This document shows, piece by piece, positions 1 to 5,808 of a stretch of 8,083 nucleotides of DNA. The DNA is from Thiotrichales bacterium (GTDB lineage Bacteria; Pseudomonadota; Gammaproteobacteria; J044): positions 1-8,083 of the forward strand of contig JANTGN010000112.1 in the NCBI GenBank assembly GCA_024762895.1, read 5' to 3'. The notes under the pieces were generated by a model. That model searched no databases, was not told where the DNA came from, and saw nothing but the letters and a program-made list of their open reading frames with translations. Positions within the stretch are counted from its first letter, which is position 1. Every line of letters begins with the position of its first letter. The position numbers and the translations under genes were made by a program.

Positions 1-654
1 CTTCAGCTCGCGGGCGAGATCTTTGATCCGGCCGCTGCGGTTCCCATGAGTCCTCCGACTTCAAGCTCCTGTCTGACAGCATGGGATAATAAGTGTCGAA
101 TCCTGATCCATTACGAAGATCATATACACCTGCTCTGGGCCAAGAGCCGCGGGGTTCCCGTGGTGGCTGGTGATCCAGGTCCAGATACCTGTACCAGTTG
201 CCATAGTACGCGCGTGAATGATGATCCCGCCGACCTGATCCAGGTGCCCGCCGGTCAGCTGAATCTAAGTGATAACAACCTGAATGATGATCCAACGATT
301 GTTGATAATGGGCAGAAGAATGCTTATAGGGAGTTGCTGGAGACTGATACCGAGCTGGAGTTGAATGCCGGGGGTACGGCCCTGCAGGAGCGACTGATCT
401 CGGTGGATTCGGGTACGGTGGATCCGGTGACGGGCGCGCCCATCTTTGTTGATGTGCCGGTCAATGTGACGCCTTCGATGTCGGCCAATGGTGCCAACAG
501 CAGTCGATTCTTGACCAAGATGCGTAGTACAGCCGGTACTGTGGATCATTCCCTGTTTATGTCGCCCTCGGAGTTACGTCTTGTAACCGAATGGCTGGAT
601 ATTGGAGCGCAGTACTTTAATAATCCATTTGATCCTCGAGCACCTCAGAATTAG
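1..654 (+). CDS. C-terminal part of an HzsA-related c-type cytochrome-like protein (5' end outside window)
   Basis: The frame is open from the first base, so the gene starts upstream; the ATG at 46 is internal because family-like sequence precedes and spans it. About 217 residues are visible. They contain one c-type heme motif, CTSCH (190-204), preceded by HYEDHIHLLW (109-138), the HI-x-x-LW element usual before a CxxCH in large periplasmic cytochromes. Two further cysteines lie just upstream (codons 24 and 32). The C-terminus has ELRLVTEWLDIGAQYFNNPF, which I recognise from proteins annotated as HzsA-related (hydrazine synthase alpha-like domain). In this family heme is attached in the periplasm; the name marks domain homology and does not imply anammox chemistry. 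Electron transfer is the likely role, but substrate and partners are unknown. Further heme motifs may lie upstream. The gene is followed by a gap with its own promoter candidate, so co-transcription with the next genes is not certain. Confidence 0.75.
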   Translation, partial: LQLAGEIFDPAAAVPMSPPTSSSCLTAWDNKCRILIHYEDHIHLLWAKSRGVPVVAGDPGPDTCTSCHSTRVNDDPADLIQVPAGQLNLSDNNLNDDPTIVDNGQKNAYRELLETDTELELNAGGTALQERLISVDSGTVDPVTGAPIFVDVPVNVTPSMSANGANSSRFLTKMRSTAGTVDHSLFMSPSELRLVTEWLDIGAQYFNNPFDPRAPQN

Positions 655-655
655 A

Positions 656-689
656 GTCTGGTCTAATATGGGGATACTAGTAGACAGAC
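656..689. repeat. Imperfect inverted repeat just after the cytochrome gene
   Basis: The left arm GTCTGGTCTA (656-665) pairs with the right arm TAGACAGAC (681-689) over nine base pairs with one bulged G; the loop is 15 bases. A competing six-pair hairpin, ATTAGA (650-655) with TCTAAT (662-667), overlaps the stop codon. There is no T-tract, so it is not a standard intrinsic terminator. Because the right arm covers the candidate -35 box of the next promoter, an operator role is possible, though chance cannot be excluded. Confidence 0.4.
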
Positions 690-711
690 GAAGATGGGGT
701 GCCTGTATAAT
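681..711 (+). promoter_or_regulatory. Candidate sigma70 promoter for the envelope-protein operon
   Basis: A perfect TATAAT (706-711) lies 19 bases downstream of TAGACA (681-686), a five-of-six match to the -35 consensus. The spacer is two bases longer than ideal. Transcription would start near 718 and leave a leader of roughly 100 bases before the SH3/barrel gene at 821. It is the best promoter-like sequence in the gap after the cytochrome gene. Confidence 0.45.
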
Positions 712-712
712 G

Positions 713-754
713 CAGCGCGAGGAGTATGGCGACACAGGCAAGCCTGAAGCGCTG
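713..754 (+). repeat. Nested inverted repeats in the leader region
   Basis: CAGCGC (713-718) is complementary to GCGCTG (749-754), and between them sits the compact palindrome CAGGC-AA-GCCTG (735-746). A further pair, TGTTA/TAACA (753-757, 767-771), follows. If transcription starts near 718, most of the outer left arm would not be in the RNA, so a DNA-level operator is as plausible as a folded leader. The arms are short and may be chance. Confidence 0.3.
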
Positions 755-820
755 TTACATGGTGAATAACAATAAAGGTATAGGCTGTCGGTATCCCTGT
801 TCTGGACCGGCAAGACCATT

Positions 821-1576
821 ATGCGATTTCTGATTTTTTTCCTGACCCTGCTTGCGTTTTCATCGGTGGCTAATGCCGGGTTCTGGTCCAAAGACGAGCC
901 TCAGCAGGTCAAGATAGCGGACCCTTATATAGAATTGCATACGGGGCCCGGCAGCGCCTATCCGATTTTCTATGTCATTGAACGTGGCCAACTGGTTGAG
1001 GTCATCAGACGTAAGACGGATATGTTTCAACTACGGACGCAGGATGGCAAGGAAGGCTGGGCAAGAAGAGAGCAGATGGCGCGCACCCTGTCACCAAATG
1101 GTGAGCCGGTACAGATCAAGGATGCGACCCAGAGTGATTTTATTCAGCGGCGTTGGGAGTTGGGTGTTACCGGAGGCCAGATGGGTGAGGCTGCGGTACT
1201 CTCTATTTATGGCGGTTACGCCTTTAATAAGTTCTTGTCCGCAGAGATCACGGCATCAGAATCAATCGGTAATCTCTCCAGCAGTATCTCATTAAAAGGC
1301 AGCATGCTGGCGCAACCGTTTCCCGACTGGCGCGTTTCCCCCTTCTTTTCCCTGGGCACCGGCATGATGGAAACGCGTCCCTTGCCCACCCTGGTTGCCC
1401 CAAAGCAAACAACGAATCAGTTTGGCCAGGTTGGAATAGGACTGAGAACACATATAACCCGACGTTTTATTTTCAGATTTGAAGTCAACGAAATTAATAT
1501 CTTCTCGGCCAGTAATGAAAGAGATAGTAACGAGGTATTTACAGAATGGAAGATGGGATTCGGAGTCTTCTTTTAA
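821..1576 (+). CDS. Exported SH3-like domain plus outer-membrane beta-barrel protein
   Basis: This 251-residue protein has a clear signal peptide (residues 1-19, cleavage after ANA). A bacterial SH3-like domain follows at about 28-88, recognisable from YIELHTGPGSAYPIFYVIERG and GKEGWA, the pattern of SH3b domains that bind peptidoglycan or protein partners. From about residue 112 the sequence becomes alternating beta-strand in character (YGGYAFNKFLSAEITA, SPFFSLGTGM, RRFIFRFEVNEINIF) and ends in GFGVFF. A terminal phenylalanine is the usual BAM recognition signal of outer-membrane barrels. I infer a small barrel in the outer membrane with a periplasmic SH3 module. No strong Shine-Dalgarno sequence precedes the ATG. 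It is the first gene after the promoter candidate, and its last 31 bases overlap the next gene. The biological role is unknown; I recognise the domains, not a named gene. Confidence 0.85.
   Translation: MRFLIFFLTLLAFSSVANAGFWSKDEPQQVKIADPYIELHTGPGSAYPIFYVIERGQLVEVIRRKTDMFQLRTQDGKEGWARREQMARTLSPNGEPVQIKDATQSDFIQRRWELGVTGGQMGEAAVLSIYGGYAFNKFLSAEITASESIGNLSSSISLKGSMLAQPFPDWRVSPFFSLGTGMMETRPLPTLVAPKQTTNQFGQVGIGLRTHITRRFIFRFEVNEINIFSASNERDSNEVFTEWKMGFGVFF
1532..1536 (+). promoter_or_regulatory. Ribosome binding site supporting the start at 1546
   Basis: GAGGT lies inside the end of the SH3/barrel gene, nine bases before the ATG at 1546. It supports a real 31-base overlap between the two genes and a start that keeps the whole signal peptide of the second protein. 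Confidence 0.55.
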
Positions 1577-2220
1577 ACGGTATTGCCAGTGTTTTGCTGG
1601 TTATGAGTTCTGCGGCTATGGCGGCAGAAGGAGATGAAAATACCGCCGGAGAAGAAGAGCAGTTAACGCCAGTGATCCAGCCTGAGCTGGAGAGACGAGA
1701 ATTTAAAGAATCTCGCATCGATACCGAGAACTTCGAGATTACGCCCTATGTCGGCATGATGGCCATTGAAGACTTTGGCTCTAATCTCGTTTATGGCGCC
1801 AGGCTCGGTTATCACATTACCGAGCGTCTCTTCATCGAGGGCGCACTGGGTCGTAGTGAAGGCAGTGAAACCAGTTATGAGGTAATAACGGGAGGCGCGC
1901 CCCTGTTAACCGATGAAGAGCGTCAACTGACTTATTACAACGTGTCTCTGGGGTTTAATGTGCTTCCTGGAGAGGCCTTTGTCACACGCAGGCTGACCTA
2001 TAACAATGACCTTTATATCATTGGCGGTCTGGGTAGCACCACCTTCGCAGGCGCCGACAGATTGACGATTAATATTGGCTTAGGGTATCGCCTGCTCCTT
2101 AAAGATTTTATGGATCTGCGTATAGATTTTCGTGATCACCTGTTCAGTATGGATCTTATTGGTGAGAGTAAACTGACACATAATCCAGAGCTCACCCTTG
2201 GGCTAGGTTTCTTCTTTTAG
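1546..2220 (+). CDS. Outer-membrane beta-barrel domain protein
   Basis: This 224-residue protein has a signal peptide of about 26 residues ending AMA before AEG, then an acidic linker (residues 29-60) and a predicted barrel of about 160 residues. The barrel runs from NFEITPYVGMMAIEDFG through repeated strand pairs (YGARLGYHITERLFIEGALG, LYIIGGLGSTTF, INIGLGYRLLLKDFMDLRID) to the terminus LTLGLGFFF. The pattern fits the small 'outer membrane beta-barrel domain' family (TIGR04565-like, from memory). The last third resembles the end of the preceding protein (IGLG-R, then an R-x-D/E strand, then GLGFFF against GFGVFF), so the two may be diverged tandem copies. The ATG at 1546 is chosen because the next in-frame ATG would remove most of the signal peptide. 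Thirteen bases separate it from the thioredoxin gene. Function is unknown. Confidence 0.85.
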   Translation: MEDGIRSLLLNGIASVLLVMSSAAMAAEGDENTAGEEEQLTPVIQPELERREFKESRIDTENFEITPYVGMMAIEDFGSNLVYGARLGYHITERLFIEGALGRSEGSETSYEVITGGAPLLTDEERQLTYYNVSLGFNVLPGEAFVTRRLTYNNDLYIIGGLGSTTFAGADRLTINIGLGYRLLLKDFMDLRIDFRDHLFSMDLIGESKLTHNPELTLGLGFFF

Positions 2221-2221
2221 T

Positions 2222-2226
2222 GGAGG
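2222..2226 (+). promoter_or_regulatory. Strong ribosome binding site of the thioredoxin gene
   Basis: GGAGG sits seven bases before the ATG at 2234, the best Shine-Dalgarno sequence on the + strand here. It fixes the start of the TlpA-like gene and suggests that this protein is made more strongly than its weakly initiated neighbours. Confidence 0.75.
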
Positions 2227-2233
2227 ATAGATA

Positions 2234-2746
2234 ATGCTGGGTATCAACAATAAAACATTCGCTGCCGGTCTGGCAATTCTGGTGTCAACCATGTTGTTAG
2301 TCACTGGGCTTCAGGCAGCTGAGGTGCAGGGTAAGGCTCCCGATTTCACATTAAAGAGTTCCAGTGGTAAGAATCTCAAGTTAAGCGAACACCGTGGTGA
2401 GGTTGTATTACTGAACTTCTGGGCCTCATGGTGCGGGCCCTGCCGAAAAGAGATGCCCTATCTTGAGCAGATTCAGGAAAAGTATGCGGACTACGGATTT
2501 ACCGTTATGGGTGTGAACGTTGAAGAAGATTCATCTAAAGCCAAAAAGATGCTTAAAGACATACCCGTGACCTTCCCAATTCTATTTGATACCAGTAATA
2601 GTGCGAGCAAGGCCTATAAGGTCTCGGCCATGCCCACTACCGTCATCATAGACCGGGATGGCAATATGCGTTATCTGCATAAAGGCTATAAAAGTGGTGA
2701 TGAAGCGACCTACAAACAATGGGTCAAGAAACTAATTAGAGAATGA
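2234..2746 (+). CDS. TlpA/ResA-family thiol-disulfide oxidoreductase
   Basis: This 170-residue protein has a signal sequence (residues 1-28, ending LQA) that exports it to the periplasm or leaves it membrane-tethered. The mature part is a complete AhpC/TSA-Redoxin-type thioredoxin fold. It starts with GKAPDFTLKSSSGK and carries the active site WCGPC (66-70) after LLNFWAS, then the central insert typical of TlpA/ResA/CcmG proteins and the cis-proline loop AMPTT (Pro134). Family members reduce disulfides in the periplasm, for example in apocytochrome c or in copper-site proteins, using electrons from a DsbD/CcdA-type transporter. The target here is not shown by sequence. The stop overlaps the ATG of the DUF4266 gene by four bases (ATGA), and that partner has a C-x-C tail, so it or the upstream cytochrome is a reasonable client. 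Length is normal and all key residues are present. Confidence 0.95.
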   Translation: MLGINNKTFAAGLAILVSTMLLVTGLQAAEVQGKAPDFTLKSSSGKNLKLSEHRGEVVLLNFWASWCGPCRKEMPYLEQIQEKYADYGFTVMGVNVEEDSSKAKKMLKDIPVTFPILFDTSNSASKAYKVSAMPTTVIIDRDGNMRYLHKGYKSGDEATYKQWVKKLIRE

Positions 2747-2967
2747 TCATGAAACGTGTAATTCCTCTTTTGATACTGGCCATGCTGACGACGGCCTGTA
2801 GTATCGAGCCCTGGGTAAAACCCTATGAGCGTGCAAACCTGGCAGATCCCGTCATGAACCCTAATCGTGATCCGGTTTCATCTGCCTATCTTAGCCATGT
2901 TCATGATGCACGTGAAGGCGCCAAGGGTGCTGGACTGGTCTCGGGTGGTGGATGTGGCTGTAACTAG
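2743..2967 (+). CDS. DUF4266 small lipoprotein with GGGCGCN tail
   Basis: This 74-residue protein starts at an ATG overlapping the thioredoxin stop; a second ATG two codons on (2749) is equally possible and gives MKRVIPLLIL, a cleaner signal sequence. A lipoprotein-type signal ends at Cys19 (MLTTAC), although -3 is Thr rather than the preferred Leu. The mature part is short: EPWVKPYERANLADPVM, then HVHDAREGAKGAG, then the tail SGGGCGCN with Cys71 and Cys73. The conserved W-V-x-P-[YF]-E-R-x-x-L-A-D start and Gly-Cys tail are what I know of DUF4266. No biochemical function is known to me. The tail could bind a metal or form a redox pair with the adjacent TlpA protein, or it may be modified; all are inference. 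The last 14 bases overlap the DUF3570 gene, so the two are translationally coupled. Confidence 0.9.
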   Translation: MIMKRVIPLLILAMLTTACSIEPWVKPYERANLADPVMNPNRDPVSSAYLSHVHDAREGAKGAGLVSGGGCGCN

Positions 2968-4099
2968 GACCACGTTTGTATTTGCGTTACTCCTTGTCTG
3001 GGTATTAGTACAGACAGCATACGCTGCCGTCTTGCCAGAAGACCGGGTTGATCTTCTCTATCACGGTTATGATGGCGGTGGGGTTGAGGTCACGGGCCCT
3101 TCTGTCCTCGTACGTAAGTCCTTTGCCAAGAGCTTTTCCGGCTATTACAACTATTATGTGGATAATGTCTCCAGTGCCTCGATTGATGTGCTGTCCTACG
3201 CCAGTCCTTACACCGAGACGCGTACGGAAAACAGCCTGGGACTGGATTATGTGCATGACAAGACGGCCATTAATTTTGGCGTCACGGCCAGCCGGGAAAG
3301 TGATTATGATGCCGACACGGCCTATTTTTCCATTAGTCAGGACATGTTTGGTGATCTGACCAACGTAACCCTGGGTTTCTCTCGAGGCAGTAACCTGGTG
3401 CGAAATAATAGCGATCCAGACTTTGAGGAGCCGGCGGATTTTCGGTCTTATCGGCTTTCGCTATCCCAGGTCCTCACCAAGAGTCTAATATTTGGCTTTG
3501 CCTATGAGGCGATATCGGATGAGGGCTATCTGAACAACCCCTATCGGTCCGTTCGCTATGTCGATACCACGGTGCCGACGGGCTTTTCCTGGCAACAGGA
3601 GGTCTATCCAGGCACGCGTACCAGTAATGCCGCAGCCCTCAAGCTGAACTACTTCTTACCCTATCGGGCGTCACTTTATGGCGGCTATCGTTATTTCAGT
3701 GATACCTGGGGAATCAAGGCCGATACCTTCGATATCGGTTATACCCATCCGATTGGTAGCTGGTTTGTCGATGTGAATTACCGTTTTTATAGTCAGAACA
3801 AGGCCGATTTTTATAGTGATCTGTTCCCGTACTATAACGCCCAGAACTTCCTGGCTCGTGACAAGGAGTTAAGTACCTTTGTCAGTAACCAGTTTGGAAT
3901 AGGCGCGACCTACCTGTTTGCCCAGAACGGCTGGGGCTTTCTCAAGAGTGGCTCGTTGAATTTCTATTACAATTATATGCTGTTTGATTACAAGGACTTC
4001 AGTAATGTTCTTGAAAGTACGCCGGATACGGTGGGCCAGGAACCGCTGTATAATATGACAGCCCATGTCATTCGTGCCTATGTGTCCCTCTGGTTTTAG
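2954..4099 (+). CDS. DUF3570 predicted outer-membrane beta-barrel protein
   Basis: I place the start at GTG 2954, giving 381 residues with a regular signal peptide (AVTRTT, hydrophobic stretch, then QTAYA, cleavage at about 24) directly before AVLPEDRVDLLYH, the usual mature start. An in-frame ATG at 2867 would add 29 residues encoded over the DUF4266 gene and bury the signal; GTG 2945 and 2948 are other options. Nearly the whole length matches DUF3570 as I know it: GPSVLVRKSFAKSFS, YYVDNVSSASIDVLSYASPY, GYLNNPYRSVRY, EVYPGTRTSNA, TDTWGI-like FSDTWGI, RFYSQNKADFYSDLFP and NFLARDKELSTF. Amphipathic strands and the terminal VSLWF indicate an outer-membrane barrel. Family function is unknown, but DUF4266 and TlpA-like genes are its habitual neighbours. 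I recall an ApbE flavin transferase being common beside it as well, and none follows here. Confidence 0.93.
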   Translation: MAVTRTTFVFALLLVWVLVQTAYAAVLPEDRVDLLYHGYDGGGVEVTGPSVLVRKSFAKSFSGYYNYYVDNVSSASIDVLSYASPYTETRTENSLGLDYVHDKTAINFGVTASRESDYDADTAYFSISQDMFGDLTNVTLGFSRGSNLVRNNSDPDFEEPADFRSYRLSLSQVLTKSLIFGFAYEAISDEGYLNNPYRSVRYVDTTVPTGFSWQQEVYPGTRTSNAAALKLNYFLPYRASLYGGYRYFSDTWGIKADTFDIGYTHPIGSWFVDVNYRFYSQNKADFYSDLFPYYNAQNFLARDKELSTFVSNQFGIGATYLFAQNGWGFLKSGSLNFYYNYMLFDYKDFSNVLESTPDTVGQEPLYNMTAHVIRAYVSLWF

Positions 4100-4261
4100 T
4101 TTAAATTGTCATTCTGGAAGGTCTCGAACGGTATTATTTTGCTCGGTTCATCCTGAGTCAGGCAGGCATGGCTAAGAATACTTTCGGCCGAAGGTAGGTT
4201 ATCCAAGGTTTTTTAGGTAGGATGAGCATATCTTGTTACCTGGGTTACTGCTGTTAAGGTT
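4100..4261. other. Intergenic region with two short palindromes
   Basis: This 162-base gap separates the DUF3570 gene from the BamD-like gene. It holds CCTGA-G-TCAGG (4152-4162) and TTCGGCCGAA (4183-4192), two tight palindromes 20 bases apart and too loop-poor to be good RNA hairpins. A T-run (TTTTTT, around 4209-4214) is not preceded by a convincing stem. I see no good sigma70 promoter; TATCTT near 4229 lacks a -35 partner. The palindromes could be operator half-sites for the downstream gene, with low confidence. Confidence 0.35.
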
Positions 4262-5008
4262 ATGTTGCTGATTAGAAACCTTTTATTCCTGATGACTGTG
4301 CTGCTGCTGGCGGCCTGTGCGAGCACCCCCTCTGAGCCGCAGGCAAATATAGAAGCCGCACAATATAGCGAGGCCATGGATCTGGTTAGATCCGGCTATT
4401 ATGGTGATGCGCTAATCCGTTTAAGGGATTTACAGAAAACTACCCAGTCACCTAAATCTCGTGCCCAGGTTGAACTCAGCATTGCCTATACACTGTACAA
4501 AAAGGGAGACTACGAGCAGGCGTTCAAGGGTTGTGAGGATTTTATAGCCCAATATCCCGCCAATGAGGGATACGCTTATGCCCTCTATCTTCAGGGACTG
4601 ATACGAGCCAGTGAGGGCGAGTTGCACATCGATAAGATCATGGAACATATGGATCCTGGAAATAAATATCCGGAGGCCCTGCGTCAGGCCTATGGCTATT
4701 TTTCGGAATTGGTGAAGAAGTTTCCTGACAGCGCCTATACCAAGGATGCTATTCATCGGAGCATGCAGCTCCGAATACAGCTGGCCGAGTTTGAGCTCTA
4801 TGCAGCCCGTGCCGAGTTGATTCAGGGAGATAAACGGGAGGCCCTGAGGCGAGCTCGTTATGTCAATGAATATTTTACGGATCCGGAAGTTAGAAAGAAG
4901 GCCCTGAGGATGATGGCGAAGATCTATCAGGAGGCGGGTCAGGAAGACCAGGCCAGACTGATTCGGCGTGAGCTGGACGAGTTGTCAATCGCGAACCCCT
5001 TACCCTAG
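4262..5008 (+). CDS. BamD-like (YfiO/ComL) TPR lipoprotein, probably a diverged paralog
   Basis: This 248-residue protein, about the length of E. coli BamD, has a lipoprotein signal with a textbook lipobox LAAC (Cys19). The rest is helical, in TPR-like repeats. Hallmarks of BamD are present: RSGYYGDALIRLRDLQ early, CEDFIAQYPANEGYAYALYLQGL, and YFSELVKKFPDSAYTKDA followed by R, L-x-x-x-LAEFEL. Canonical BamD helps BamA fold barrels into the outer membrane. This copy is diverged: the usual aromatic-rich Y-Y-x-R-G-A-[YW]-V-A-A-x-N-R element near residue 190 reads AELIQGDKREALRRARYV, and the R-D-P motif before the fourth repeat is DPGNKYPE. It may be the housekeeping BamD of an unusual lineage, a paralog serving nearby barrels, or a pilotin-like factor for the adjacent T2SS. 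The ATG at 4262 keeps the full signal; the AAGG before it is only two bases away. Confidence 0.8.
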   Translation: MLLIRNLLFLMTVLLLAACASTPSEPQANIEAAQYSEAMDLVRSGYYGDALIRLRDLQKTTQSPKSRAQVELSIAYTLYKKGDYEQAFKGCEDFIAQYPANEGYAYALYLQGLIRASEGELHIDKIMEHMDPGNKYPEALRQAYGYFSELVKKFPDSAYTKDAIHRSMQLRIQLAEFELYAARAELIQGDKREALRRARYVNEYFTDPEVRKKALRMMAKIYQEAGQEDQARLIRRELDELSIANPLP

Positions 5009-5019
5009 CTTGATGAACT

Positions 5020-5808
5020 TTAACGATTTCTGCCACTGATCTGGTGGAAGCCCAGTTTTCCATAATATGTTAACTGGATGCGCCCGGTAGCATCGGGTTT
5101 TCCTAAAACCTTTAACGCATGATTAATGTCCTGACGCGTGTTGTCTCGGTTTAAAACACCGAGTGTCATACGATAACTTCCATTCCCGTTGAGTTTTAGT
5201 GTGCCCTTGATATCCAGCGGGCTGTCCTGGTTCTTGATGCTGACCTGGCTGCCTTCCCCTTCTGGTTGTATTTCGGTATGAACATTACCCAGGTTCAGAG
5301 ACTGGGGGCCTTCTATATCGGCGTTGCCTAACTGAATTTTCCCGCTGGCCTGAATAGTCTTCCCCGGTTCATAATCCAGTGTGCTGATGTCACCCATGAT
5401 ATCGCCATGCAACAGATAGGGGGTCGTTATCTGAGCGAGGGTTTCTCCATTGAGATTTATTTTCAGATCTCTGGCCTCTAACCTGCCTGCAGTCATAAGG
5501 GTCACCCGACCCTCCATCCATTCACCCTGGCGACTCAGTCGAATATTGCCACTGACTCGGCCCAGCAATAGCGACCAGGGGCTGAGTTGCCAGTCCAGGC
5601 TACCACCCGAAATGTTATTAATGACTATGTTGTTGGCGCTGCCGTTCCAGATGCTGCCCTGTAGTCCGGATAAATGGATCTGGTTTTTCATGTGCTGAGG
5701 GGCCAGGGACCAGCCCAGGCTAGCAGGAAACTGGTACACCAGGAATAGGAGGTAGCAGGCTATGCCGCTTCCGGCCAGGATCAGTATGGATCGGTGTTGT
5801 GCGATCAC
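5020..5808 (-). CDS. gspN: Type II secretion system protein N
   Basis: This 262-residue protein is the last gene of the operon. It has one N-terminal membrane anchor (about residues 8-26, LILAGSGIACYLLFLVYQF) and a periplasmic beta-rich domain with the GspN pattern: LSGLQGSIWNGSA near residue 47, LDWQLSPWSLLLGRVSGNIR, a middle region of repeated DIxG and GxIQL strands, and the end YYGKL. GspN is an accessory inner-membrane component found in only part of T2SS systems; its exact role is poorly defined. Translation begins at GTG (5806-5808), which overlaps the gspM stop as GTGA. There is no separate Shine-Dalgarno sequence, so it depends on translational coupling. The gene converges on the BamD-like gene with 11 bases between stops, and I see no hairpin terminator there. 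Confidence 0.9.
   Translation of the reverse strand: MIAQHRSILILAGSGIACYLLFLVYQFPASLGWSLAPQHMKNQIHLSGLQGSIWNGSANNIVINNISGGSLDWQLSPWSLLLGRVSGNIRLSRQGEWMEGRVTLMTAGRLEARDLKINLNGETLAQITTPYLLHGDIMGDISTLDYEPGKTIQASGKIQLGNADIEGPQSLNLGNVHTEIQPEGEGSQVSIKNQDSPLDIKGTLKLNGNGSYRMTLGVLNRDNTRQDINHALKVLGKPDATGRIQLTYYGKLGFHQISGRNR

Noticed and set aside
46..654. ATG at 46 as the start of the cytochrome-like gene
   Set aside because: The reading frame is open to the window edge, there is no ribosome site or signal peptide at 46, and the protein looks like the C-terminal end of a larger family member.
574..891. 105-codon - strand ORF across the 655-820 gap
   Set aside because: No family resemblance, no ribosome site, and it runs antisense through the ends of two real genes.
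972..1295. 107-codon + strand ORF in another frame of the SH3/barrel gene
   Set aside because: Its Arg/Ser-rich, low-structure translation overlaps a gene with signal peptide and domains.
2867..2953. ATG 2867 as the DUF3570 start
   Set aside because: It would add 29 residues without family resemblance over the DUF4266 gene and place the signal peptide internally.
4195..4214. Intrinsic terminator ending in the T-run near 4209-4214
   Set aside because: No stem of adequate length directly precedes the T-run.
5000..5045. Bidirectional terminator between the BamD-like gene and gspN
   Set aside because: Only a four-pair CCAC/GTGG stem without T-tracts is present, inside the gspN coding region.
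5450..5698. 82-codon + strand ORF inside gspN
   Set aside because: Antisense shadow with no domain or start signal.
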